DNA of 43,395 nucleotides from Candidatus Mediterraneibacter faecavium (GTDB taxonomy: Bacteria; Bacillota; Clostridia; Lachnospirales; Lachnospiraceae), in NCBI GenBank assembly GCA_019119995.1, contig DWVY01000015.1, positions 1 to 43,395 on the forward strand, in the 5' to 3' direction. The notes beneath the pieces are model-generated. The model was not told the DNA's origin and searched no databases. It worked only from the letters and a program-made list of their open reading frames with translations. Of the stretch, positions 36,552 through 43,395 are shown piece after piece. Position 1 is the stretch's first letter. Each line of letters opens with the position of its first letter. A program made the position numbers and the translations under genes.

Positions 36552-36714
36552 ATGCTAAAACTCCTTTCTCTGTACACCGGCTCAGCTCTGAATGCATAGG
36601 TGAACCGGCCCAACTTTCTCCTTCGGATCGTCCGTCCGGCTTTCTTTCAGATCGCCTGTGCCGCCCTCGATCTTTCTTCATTTCATCCCGGCCGCAGGCA
36701 GTCACCGCCAGACG

Positions 36715-36745
36715 GAAAAAGAAAGCAGCCCGCAAAGCGGACTGC
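36715..36745 (-). terminator. Riboswitch expression-platform terminator
   Basis: On the minus strand GCAGTCCGC, TTT, GCGGGCTGC (36725-36745) is followed by TTTCTTTTTC. It lies 20 bases past the SAM-I aptamer and is the expected off-switch when SAM is bound. Confidence 0.9.
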
Positions 36746-36765
36746 CGATATTTATCGCTACAATC

Positions 36766-36863
36766 CTCTTATTGTTCGATCACTCGCTCAGGTTGGCACC
36801 TTCCATGTAAGGGGTTGCCGCAGCTTCACAGATCCTTTGTATCTCCACTGCTCTGAATAAGAG
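36766..36863 (-). promoter_or_regulatory. SAM-I (S-box) riboswitch aptamer
   Basis: The minus strand carries the S-box landmarks in order: CTTATTCAGAG at the 5' side of P1, CAGTGGAG, CTGTGAAGC, GCGGCAACC, AAGGTGCCAA and a 3' strand ending AACAATAAGAG that closes P1. This matches the SAM-I consensus (CTTATCnAGAG, GGCAACC, GGTGCnAA, AATAAG). Spacing to the terminator and to metK is typical. The terminator-metK interval of about 160 bases holds no gene. Confidence 0.95.
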
Positions 36864-36898
36864 AAAGTTTTTAGTATTTAATTTTGTTCCAGTAAAGA

Positions 36899-36927
36899 AC
36901 TTTACCGCGTATGCAGTAAAATGTCAA
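36899..36927 (-). promoter_or_regulatory. Promoter of the riboswitch-metK transcript
   Basis: TTGACA (36922-36927), a 17-base spacer and TAAAGT (36899-36904) on the minus strand, about 35 bases ahead of the aptamer. Confidence 0.75.
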
Positions 36928-36947
36928 TACTGTTTATAATTATTTTA

Positions 36948-38240
36948 TTATCCGACCTTCAATTTGAACTTCTGGATTTCTTTCTCACTTGTAACTTTTT
37001 CGATGATACCGCCGAGGCTTCTGAGTTTTTCCTCAAATCTCTCATATCCTCTCTGGATATAGACAATATCATCCACGATCGTGATGCCGTCCGCTGCCAG
37101 ACCTGCAATACACAGCGCCGCTCCGGCTCTTAAGTCAGGCGCGCTCACTCTGGCTCCGGAGAATTTCTCGATCCCCTCGATGGTAGCAGAATTTCCCTCT
37201 ACTTTTGCCTGTGCGCCCATACGCGCCAGTTCGCCGAGATATTTGAAACGATTCTCAAAAATACTCTCCGTGATCGTGCTTGTACCTTTGGCAAGCGCCA
37301 GGGCAACACCGATCTGCGGCTGCATGTCTGTCGGATACCCCGGGTACGGAAGTGTCTTCACCTGGGTGCTTCTCAGGCGTCCTTTCGCCACAACACGCAC
37401 TGCATCGTCGAACTCCTCGACTTCACATCCGATATCGATCAGCTTGGAAATGGTCGCATCAAGATGTTTCGGGATCACGTTCAGGACCGTCACATCCCCC
37501 TTTGTAGCAGCAGCGGCAAACATAAATGTCCCCGCTTCGATCTGATCCGGGATAATAGAATACTCCGACTTGTGCAGGGAACGCACGCCTCTGATCTTGA
37601 TCACGTCAGTTCCGGCTCCGCGGATATTCGCGCCCATGCTGTTGAGGAAGTTTGCCACATCCACGACATGCGGCTCTTTCGCCACATTTTCCATGATGGT
37701 AAGTCCCTCTGACATGGCCGCCGCCATCATCACGTTGATCGTAGCGCCCACGCTCACGACATCGAAATAAAGATGTGTGCCGCGTAGATTCTCCGCTTCT
37801 GCCACGATCTTCCCATGTTCGATATCTACATCTGCGCCCAGCGCCCGGAACCCTTTCAGATGCTGGTCGATCGGTCTGCTTCCGATATTGCATCCTCCCG
37901 GGAGCGCCACTTCCGCATGTTTATATTTGCCGAGCAGAGCGCCAAGCAGGTAATAGGAAGCCCTGATCTTCTTGATGTAATCATACTCGATATTGAAATT
38001 ACCGATCGTTCCTCCATTGATCTTGACAGTATGTCTGTCAATCCTTTGCACCATTGCTCCAATCTCGCTGATCGCCTCAAGCATTACATTGATATCATTG
38101 ACATCCGGCAGATTCTCGATCAGAACCGTCTCGTCTGTCATGATAGCTGCTGCCAGTATGGCAAGAGCAGCATTTTTAGCACCGCCGATCTCCACTTCTC
38201 CCACAAGCGGATTTCCGCCTTTGATTATATATTGCTCCAT
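36948..38240 (-). CDS. murA: UDP-N-acetylglucosamine 1-carboxyvinyltransferase
   Basis: A 430-residue enzyme for the first committed step of peptidoglycan synthesis, transferring enolpyruvate from PEP. Lys and Asn of the active site lie in IGGAKNAAL, and the catalytic cysteine, target of fosfomycin, is Cys117 in LPGGCNIGSRPIDQH. Gram-positive bacteria often have two paralogues (MurA and MurZ); I did not separate them. It is a single-gene unit with no obvious strong terminator before the metK leader. Confidence 0.94.
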   Translation of the reverse strand: MEQYIIKGGNPLVGEVEIGGAKNAALAILAAAIMTDETVLIENLPDVNDINVMLEAISEIGAMVQRIDRHTVKINGGTIGNFNIEYDYIKKIRASYYLLGALLGKYKHAEVALPGGCNIGSRPIDQHLKGFRALGADVDIEHGKIVAEAENLRGTHLYFDVVSVGATINVMMAAAMSEGLTIMENVAKEPHVVDVANFLNSMGANIRGAGTDVIKIRGVRSLHKSEYSIIPDQIEAGTFMFAAAATKGDVTVLNVIPKHLDATISKLIDIGCEVEEFDDAVRVVAKGRLRSTQVKTLPYPGYPTDMQPQIGVALALAKGTSTITESIFENRFKYLGELARMGAQAKVEGNSATIEGIEKFSGARVSAPDLRAGAALCIAGLAADGITIVDDIVYIQRGYERFEEKLRSLGGIIEKVTSEKEIQKFKLKVG

Positions 38241-38343
38241 TTTGCACCTCGACCTCGATCTTATTATCTTATTTGTATTTCCCCTCTGTATCTTAATGTC
38301 TGTCGTTTACGTCTGTGCAAGGGAATCGCAGTAAACTGCTCCC

Positions 38344-38414
38344 GATATAATCCCTGCGCAGCAGGACAAAGCGAGCGCATCGCTTCAGACCGCGCTTTGC
38401 GCACTTATTATATC
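38344..38414. repeat. Hairpin between murA and the shikimate-kinase-like gene
   Basis: GATATAAT (38344-38351) pairs with ATTATATC (38407-38414). Inner TGCGCA and AAAGCG/CGCTTT pairings enclose a tip at 38371-38390 containing GCGCATCGCTTCAGAC. The tip resembles the apical motif of the two large hairpins at the window's end, but the match is short. Confidence 0.5.
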
Positions 38415-38479
38415 ATAAACCTCGTTGTTTTTAAATCAGTTTTTATCCGCAGGTCGTTACGGGCCTCCGGCTCAACGTC

Positions 38480-39040
38480 TTATTTTAGTTTGCTCTTTGG
38501 TACATTGTCAAGTTTTTTCCTGGATTCCGTCGTTTTTCTGTACTTTTTTACTGCATTCAATACATTTTTTATGGTATCTTCTATACGGCAGCCGTCCTCA
38601 CATACCGTTATATCGGCATATTTTTCAAAATACGGGACTCTCTCATAATACAGATCTCTCAGAGACTGTCCCTCTTTCAGTACTACGCCCCGTTTCTTCG
38701 GGTTTTTGATCCGCCTTTTTATTGTCTGATAAGATGCTTTTAAATATACTATCGTTCCGATCTTTTTGTAATGCTTCATTGCGTCTTTGCAGTAGATCAC
38801 GCTGCCGCCGGGCGATATGACAGAATTCTTCGCGTTTACTGAAGCATTTACTTCGTTCTCTATCTCCAGGAATCCATTCTCTCCCTTTTCAGCGATTATC
38901 TCGCGGAGCAGCTTTCCCTCACGCTCCTGGATCAGAAGATCTGTGTCAATGAAACGCATCCCCAGACGTTTTGCCACTACAATGCCGACTGTACTCTTTC
39001 CCACGGCCGGCATACCTATAAAAATCAAATTTCTCTTCAT
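38480..39040 (-). CDS. Shikimate-kinase-like P-loop kinase
   Basis: A 186-residue protein of the AroK/AroL fold, which phosphorylates shikimate at O3 in aromatic amino-acid synthesis. The Walker A is GMPAVGKST (9-17), followed by IDTDLLIQ with the substrate Asp, and RVPYFEKYAD near 134 is the conserved substrate-side Arg motif. However, the segment GENGFLEIE has Leu58 where shikimate kinases have the substrate-binding Arg, and SPGGS replaces the usual GGG. The C-terminus is long and basic. It may therefore be a divergent or repurposed kinase. No other aro genes are nearby. Confidence 0.65.
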   Translation of the reverse strand: MKRNLIFIGMPAVGKSTVGIVVAKRLGMRFIDTDLLIQEREGKLLREIIAEKGENGFLEIENEVNASVNAKNSVISPGGSVIYCKDAMKHYKKIGTIVYLKASYQTIKRRIKNPKKRGVVLKEGQSLRDLYYERVPYFEKYADITVCEDGCRIEDTIKNVLNAVKKYRKTTESRKKLDNVPKSKLK

Positions 39041-39150
39041 ACATCTTCTCTCTTTATTTCGTATTCTCCCGCAATTTCATTTGCACGATCATGATGCCCC
39101 GCGCGCAGAAAGGGGAGCGGCACGCGGTCATTATACCACGGATCATCTTA

Positions 39151-39618
39151 TTAGTAAAATCTTCTGCATCTCCTTCTATGGTCGCATCTGCGCTTATAGA
39201 GTTCCTGATAGAGCATTACCTCGATAAGATCGCGCAGAGACGGAGAACGATCCCTGTCGCCGCGGCCGCGCTCACGCGCAGTCCCGGAAATTCCGGAAAT
39301 GCCGGTTTCCCCGCCGCCGGATGTCCCGGAGCTTCCCGCTTCCTCTTCAGCTCCGAAAAAGATACGCTCGCGCTTTCTCACATTATCATACACTCTCCTG
39401 CACATCAGCCTGAGCTGAAGTTTATCCGGGCACTGGTCATAAACCATGCTGTTTTCGTATTCCATACGGTCGCACTCCTCTTCCACATAGGGCAGGATCC
39501 TTTTCGCCGCATCCGGATACATACTCTTCATATATTCAAAATCCATCCGTTCTGTTCTCTCATCGTCATACGAAAAGGGCATCGGGTACGCCATATAATA
39601 AGGCATTTTTGCATCCAT
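39151..39618 (-). CDS. Hypothetical Tyr/Met-rich protein with Arg-rich tail
   Basis: A 155-residue protein. The N-terminus MPYYMAYPMPFSYDDERTER is rich in Tyr, Met and Pro. The middle (DAAKRILPYVEEECDRMEYE and LQLRLMCRRVYDNV) is helical. A Gly/Ser-rich linker leads to a very Arg-rich tail (LYKRRCDHRRRCRRFY). I do not recognise the family. Composition recalls small spore-coat proteins, but this is only an impression. It lies alone between an FHA gene and the kinase-like gene. Confidence 0.6.
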   Translation of the reverse strand: MDAKMPYYMAYPMPFSYDDERTERMDFEYMKSMYPDAAKRILPYVEEECDRMEYENSMVYDQCPDKLQLRLMCRRVYDNVRKRERIFFGAEEEAGSSGTSGGGETGISGISGTARERGRGDRDRSPSLRDLIEVMLYQELYKRRCDHRRRCRRFY

Positions 39619-39690
39619 AGATCATTCACTCCCGCAGAGACATTATATAGCTATTATATGCACCGCAGATATCTTCCGTTCTTTATGCAA

Positions 39691-39728
39691 AAAGACCGCC
39701 CGGACTATTGTATTGTTCCGAACGGTCT
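39691..39728 (-). terminator. Intrinsic terminator of the FHA gene
   Basis: On the minus strand GACCGTTCGGA, a 12-base loop and TCCGGGCGGTC are followed by TTTTTGC. Confidence 0.85.
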
Positions 39729-39734
39729 TCACTG

Positions 39735-40307
39735 CTATGACTCGCTTTCTCTCAGGATCCTCTGGACTTCCAGACGGGTCTCTCCGATGCCGATGATATC
39801 ATCTCTCTGGATCACCACCGGACGGTCGATCCGCTCGCCGTTCAGATAAGTTCCGTTCCTGGATCCCTCATCTTTCAGGTAAAGCTTATCGCCTCTGTGG
39901 ATGATCGCACAGTGTATCTTTGACACTCTTCCATCCCCCATGATCGGAAGATATTTCTCATACATGCTCCCGTCTTTTCCCCTGCCGATGCCTACAGTAT
40001 CATAAAAGGTAAAGCTGTATTTATCCCAGCTGTCGATATCTTCCAGAAGGATCTTCCACTGGCGTTTCTTCCTGCGCTGCCGTTTCTGCTGCGGCTGCTC
40101 TTCCGGCTCCTGCTCCTGCCGCCTTCTCCTCCGGGGCGGCATATCATATCCGTCTTCGTCCTCTTCTTCCCGCCGTCTGCGTCTCCGGCCGCCGCCTTCT
40201 TCCCGCGCCGCCGCGATCGCCTTATTTTTCTTTATACTGCTGAATGATACACCCAGCATGCCGATACTGCCGGCAATGAGGATGAACATTACGATCCAAT
40301 ACCACAT
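39735..40307 (-). CDS. Membrane-anchored FHA-domain protein
   Basis: A 190-residue protein. One N-terminal transmembrane helix (about 3-22) is followed by a highly charged Arg/Glu linker (about 35-85) and a C-terminal FHA domain. The FHA core motifs are seen: VGIGRGKDGS, RVSKIHCAII (Ser and His of the phosphothreonine site), and DEGSRNGTYLNGERI. FHA domains bind phosphothreonine peptides, so a Ser/Thr kinase partner is expected elsewhere. AAGGAGAG precedes the ATG at 40307. It is divergent from the DUF1015 gene. Confidence 0.85.
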   Translation of the reverse strand: MWYWIVMFILIAGSIGMLGVSFSSIKKNKAIAAAREEGGGRRRRRREEEDEDGYDMPPRRRRRQEQEPEEQPQQKRQRRKKRQWKILLEDIDSWDKYSFTFYDTVGIGRGKDGSMYEKYLPIMGDGRVSKIHCAIIHRGDKLYLKDEGSRNGTYLNGERIDRPVVIQRDDIIGIGETRLEVQRILRESES

Positions 40308-40501
40308 AAAAATATCTCTCCTTCGGATATTAATACTACTATACTTTTCACCCGCGGGCAAGTAAAAATAGAGGTTTTTGTCGGATCGCGCGGTAGTAAA
40401 AGGCTTCCAGGTGTGTTAGAATATCGGTGGTAATGAAATGTTTTTAAAGAAATGTATTGAAAGAAACGTATTAAAAAAATCATTTTAAAAGGAGATCGTT
40501 T

Positions 40502-41737
40502 ATGAGCACTATCCGCCCATTCAAAGGAATCCGTCCGGCTGCTGATCTGGCCGCCTCCATTGCGGCGCTTCCTTACGATGTATACAACAGCAGCGAGGCA
40601 CGGGAGATCGTCAGGGCAAATCCCCTGTCATTTTTAAAGATCGACCGTGCGGAAACACTTCTGCCGGAAGGTACTGACATCTATTCCCCCGAGGTCTATC
40701 AGACAGCGCGGCGCACGCTTGACGCTATGATCGCAGACGGTTCTTTTATACAGGATGATACAGAATGTTATTATGTATATGCACTTACTATGGACGGCAG
40801 GACGCAGACAGGGCTGGCAGGCTGCGCCGCGATCGATGATTATATGAACGGAGTGATCCTGAAACACGAGAACACACTGGCTGCCAAAGAAGAGGACCGT
40901 GTCCGTCACGTTGACGCCTGCAGCGCCCAGACCGGACCGATCTTCCTCGCATACCGGCCCTGTGCAGCGCTCCGGCGGATCATCGATGATGTAAAGGCAG
41001 CTCCTGCCCTTTATGATTTCACCAGCGATGACGGGGTACGCCACCAGGTCTGGAAGATAGACAGCAGGGAATATATCGATAATATTTCTCAATTATTCAA
41101 GGAGATCCCGCATCTCTACATTGCCGACGGGCACCACAGGGCAGCCTCCGCCGTCCGGGTCGGGCAGATGCGCAGATCCGCAGATCCGGGCAGTACCGGC
41201 GAAGAGGAATACAACTATTTTCTCTCGGTCCTCTTTTCCGCTGATGAACTGCGCATCTATGACTACAATCGCGTGATCACAGACAGGAATGGGTGTACAT
41301 TTGACGCATTTCTTGATAAGATAAAGAGTGGCTTTAAGATCAGAAAGATCGGGACAGAAGCATACCGTCCGGCGCACAAGGGAGAGTTCGGTCTGTACTT
41401 CCGGAAAAACTGGTATCAGATCACCGCGTCTCCTGAACTGATGTCCGACGATCCTGTAAAAGGTCTGGATGTGTCGATCCTGCAGGATCATATCCTGGCG
41501 CCTGTTTTCGGCATAACTGACCCGAAGACCGATCCGCGCATCCGGTTTATCGGAGGGATCCGCGGACTCGGAGCACTTGAAGAGGCTGCCGACGCCTCTG
41601 ACGGAATGGCATTTTCCATGTATCCCACCTCAATGGACGAACTCCTGGCCGTGGCAGATGCAGGAATGCTCATGCCGCCGAAGTCAACATGGTTCGAGCC
41701 GAAGCTGCGGAGCGGCCTGTTCATCCATCGTTTCTGA
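40502..41737 (+). CDS. DUF1015 family protein
   Basis: A 411-residue protein of the DUF1015 family. Landmarks are FKGIRPAADLAASIAALPYD at the start, ILKHENTLAAKEEDRVRH in the middle and YIADGHHRAASAVRVGQM, where the DGHHR segment recalls the nucleotide site of ParB-type CTPase/kinase folds. Many relatives lie beside serine-biosynthesis genes; none is adjacent here. AAAGGAGA precedes the ATG. The biochemical role is not settled to my knowledge. Confidence 0.85.
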   Translation: MSTIRPFKGIRPAADLAASIAALPYDVYNSSEAREIVRANPLSFLKIDRAETLLPEGTDIYSPEVYQTARRTLDAMIADGSFIQDDTECYYVYALTMDGRTQTGLAGCAAIDDYMNGVILKHENTLAAKEEDRVRHVDACSAQTGPIFLAYRPCAALRRIIDDVKAAPALYDFTSDDGVRHQVWKIDSREYIDNISQLFKEIPHLYIADGHHRAASAVRVGQMRRSADPGSTGEEEYNYFLSVLFSADELRIYDYNRVITDRNGCTFDAFLDKIKSGFKIRKIGTEAYRPAHKGEFGLYFRKNWYQITASPELMSDDPVKGLDVSILQDHILAPVFGITDPKTDPRIRFIGGIRGLGALEEAADASDGMAFSMYPTSMDELLAVADAGMLMPPKSTWFEPKLRSGLFIHRF

Positions 41738-41827
41738 TCCGTCACACCTGCAGCGGCGTTCCTACGCTGCTGTCCGGCGGTTTTGGCTGCCTTTATAGAA
41801 TAATGTAAATTAGAGGAGATGTATTTC

Positions 41828-42691
41828 ATGGAAAGAAATGAGCTATGCTGGTGCGGCAGCGGCAAAAAATATAAGAAATGCCATATGCCGATCGAAGAAA
41901 AAATGCTTTTACATGCAGAAAAGGGCGAGATCGTACCTACCCGCAAACTGCTCAAGACACCAGCCCAGATAGAAAAGATAAAGACGAGCGCCGCGCTCAA
42001 TACGGCTGTGCTCGATGAGGTGGCAAAGCACATCCGCATCGGAATGAGCACCGCTGAGATCGACGACATTGTATACCGCTTTACGACAGAGCACGGCGGT
42101 ATCCCGGCACCCCTGGATTATCAGGGATTCCCGAAGAGCGTGTGCACATCGCTGAACAACGAGATCTGCCACGGCATCCCGGATAAAAATATCATCCTGA
42201 AAGAAGGAGACATCATCAACGTCGATGTGTCGACTATCGTGGACGGTTACTTTTCCGATGCATCGCGTATGTTTAAGATGGGACAGATCTCAGAGCGCGC
42301 CGAGCGCCTGATCCGCGTCACAGAAGAATGCGTGGAGCTGGGGCTCGCAGCCGCAAAGCCGTGGGGGCACTTAGGTGATATCGCCGATGCGATCAACACA
42401 CATGCCAAAGCAAACGGATACTCCGTAGTCGAGGAGATCGGCGGCCACGGCATCGGCCTCGAGTTCCACGAAGATCCGTTCGTAAGCTACGTCACGCCAA
42501 AGGGCAGCGAGATGCTCCTCGTGCCCGGCATGATGTTCACCATCGAGCCTATGATCAACGAAGGCAGCCCGGACTACTTTGTAGATGAAGATAACGGCTG
42601 GACCGTGTATACCATAGATGACGGACTGTCCGCACAGATCGAGTATATGGTACTCGTAACAGAAAACGGGATCGAAGTACTGACGAAATAA
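41828..42691 (+). CDS. map: Methionine aminopeptidase, type I with SEC-C motif
   Basis: A 287-residue enzyme that removes the initiator methionine from nascent proteins. An N-terminal SEC-C zinc motif ([15 protein letters not shown]) precedes the peptidase. Metal ligands lie in INVDVSTIVDGYFSDASRMF (two Asp), GGHGIGLEFHEDP (His), FTIEPM (Glu) and the terminal QIEYMVLVTENG (Glu). I chose the ATG at 41828, nine bases after AGAGGAG; the ATG at 41819 directly abuts that site. The SEC-C module probably helps ribosome docking. Its stop codon borders the first large hairpin. Confidence 0.95.
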   Translation: MERNELCWCGSGKKYKKCHMPIEEKMLLHAEKGEIVPTRKLLKTPAQIEKIKTSAALNTAVLDEVAKHIRIGMSTAEIDDIVYRFTTEHGGIPAPLDYQGFPKSVCTSLNNEICHGIPDKNIILKEGDIINVDVSTIVDGYFSDASRMFKMGQISERAERLIRVTEECVELGLAAAKPWGHLGDIADAINTHAKANGYSVVEEIGGHGIGLEFHEDPFVSYVTPKGSEMLLVPGMMFTIEPMINEGSPDYFVDEDNGWTVYTIDDGLSAQIEYMVLVTENGIEVLTK

Positions 42692-43054
42692 CTTCGTGTT
42701 TGTCGAATTGAACACCGATGGAAATAAAATCCGAAAGCGGACGGAGATAAGGTACTAAAATACTTCTTTGAGATGACCGGCATGTGCTTCAGACTCCGCT
42801 CCATAATCTGAGAAAAAAATAAAGGGTCTGGGAGCTGATTAAAGACAAAGCCGCAAAATGGACAACTCGCCTCTGGCTCAAACAATCCATTTTGCGGCTT
42901 AACATCAGCTCCCAGATCCTTAACTTTTTCTAGCAGATTATTCCGAAGTCGCCTTCCGCACATACCGGTCATCTCTTTTTAAGTCTTTCTGCACCTTATC
43001 TCCGTCCGCTTTCTACTTTATCGAATCCGGCACTCGCTCCGGCAATCACGAAGT
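42691..43054. repeat. 364-bp imperfect palindrome (hairpin element A)
   Basis: The two arms (about 42691-42862 and 42886-43054) are inverted, diverged copies of one another. Paired blocks run from the outside in: 42691-42698 with 43047-43054 (perfect), 42733-42753 with 42993-43013 (21 bp perfect), 42770-42787 with 42958-42975 (17 of 18), 42803-42810 with 42934-42941, 42824-42839 with 42904-42919 (one mismatch) and 42850-42862 with 42886-42898 (13 bp perfect). The 23-base tip reads CAACTCGC, CTCTG, GCTCAAACAA on the plus strand. No credible gene lies within. Confidence 0.92.
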
Positions 43055-43188
43055 TTACTTAAAACCGGGAGAGATCGAAACTTTCCAATTTCGACTCTGT
43101 TTATCCGATTCGTGATTTTCGAAGAGACACATCTGGTTGGATGAGCATAGAAAATCAGTTGGATACAGCCGATATGATGCACCTTTCG
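43055..43188. other. Spacer between the two large hairpins
   Basis: 134 bases without a credible gene. Only small possible hairpins are seen (TCGAAA with TTTCGA near 43075-43095). The stretch separates two structured elements that lie in opposite orientation. Confidence 0.6.
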
Positions 43189-43395
43189 GATCAGTCGGGA
43201 GTGCAATGCTGCCGGCGACTGTGGAAAAAGGTTAGATGAACTTTAACCCTGAGATATAGCGTTAATCAGCCGGACGGAATTGTCTGAGCAACGCGAGTTG
43301 TCCGTTCGGCTGATTGCTTTTAGCTATATTTCAGGGTTATTAGTTTATCTTCCTTTTGTAACCTGGAGCCGGCAGCATTGCACTCCCGACTGATC
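43189..43395. repeat. 207-bp nested inverted repeat (hairpin element B), reaching the window edge
   Basis: The 28 bases at 43189-43216 are perfectly inverse-complementary to the last 28 bases of the window (43368-43395). Inner blocks pair at 43244-43260 with 43323-43339 (16 of 17) and 43264-43278 with 43301-43315 (14 of 15), the mismatches being of the G-U type on one strand. The tip at 43279-43300, read on the minus strand, is CAACTCGC, GTT, GCTCAGACAAT. The palindrome may continue beyond the window. Confidence 0.9.

Noticed and set aside
36552..36714. Small gene in the metK leader
   Set aside because: The stretch between riboswitch terminator and metK has no start with a binding site; it is read as untranslated leader.
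42574..42972. Minus-strand reading frame starting in hairpin element A and entering map
   Set aside because: It overlaps the 3' end of map in antisense, lacks a ribosome binding site and is better explained by the inverted repeat; its coding-like stretch is noted as a separate finding.
43018..43206. Small minus-strand reading frame between the two hairpins
   Set aside because: 62 codons, no binding site, no recognisable motif, and both ends lie in repeat arms.
42691..43395. Retron-type ncRNA (msr/msd) or CRISPR array
   Set aside because: The long hairpins invite the idea, but no reverse transcriptase, no Cas gene and no regularly spaced direct repeats are present in the window. A reverse transcriptase beyond the edge cannot be excluded.

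Overview
The window looks like a chromosomal stretch from a Gram-positive anaerobe of the Bacillota, most likely a gut Lachnospiraceae. The basis is strong AGGAGG-type ribosome binding sites, a SAM-I riboswitch in front of metK, a methionine aminopeptidase with an N-terminal SEC-C zinc motif, CvfB, DUF1934 and DUF1015 proteins, a small four-cysteine DUF6472-like protein and YczE/DUF2812-type accessory genes. No rRNA, tRNA, CRISPR array, intact transposase or phage gene was seen. The species was not determined.

Layout. 1-780: a repeat/hairpin patch abutting a 5'-truncated AAA-ATPase/PD-(D/E)XK (DUF1703-type) pseudogene. 826-6278: a compact locus on the minus strand (SCP2-like protein, alpha/beta hydrolase, condensation-type acyltransferase, acyl carrier protein, acyl-AMP ligase) with a divergent TetR gene and two TetR-type operators around the operon promoter. 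It looks like a free-standing mini assembly line for an unknown acyl product. 6279-17890: mostly housekeeping genes (aldose epimerase, trigger-factor-like lipoprotein, cardiolipin synthase, DUF1934, glutamate racemase, phosphofructokinase, DnaE, an HPr-like protein without histidine, CvfB). 18065-21702: a LacI regulator and a divergent GH31 glucosidase with matching operators. 21924-29794: a long minus-strand gene string (DUF6472-like, three or four unknown repeat/TPR-like proteins including one with SEC-C, HAD phosphatase, AAA/PD-(D/E)XK protein, inositol-phosphatase-like protein). 29985-32162: MarR plus a YczE-type membrane protein, facing a PadR/DUF2812 pair. 32363-33304: a sigma-factor gene whose 3' half looks foreign. 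33542-42691: two-component system, SAM riboswitch/metK, murA, shikimate-kinase-like gene, FHA protein, DUF1015 protein and map.

The last 700 bases carry no gene. They hold two long nested inverted repeats, 42691-43054 and 43189-43395, lying in opposite orientation, unlike each other in their stems but sharing the same apical motif (CAACTCGC, 3-5 bases, GCTCARACAA). A weaker third candidate lies between murA and the shikimate-kinase-like gene. This is the most unusual structure in the window: a repeated hairpin element whose tip appears conserved while the stems vary.

Regulation can be read in several places. Paired palindromes sit on promoters for TetR (centres 43 bp apart), LacI (100 bp), MarR (15 bp) and PadR (31 bp), and a SAM-I aptamer plus terminator controls metK.
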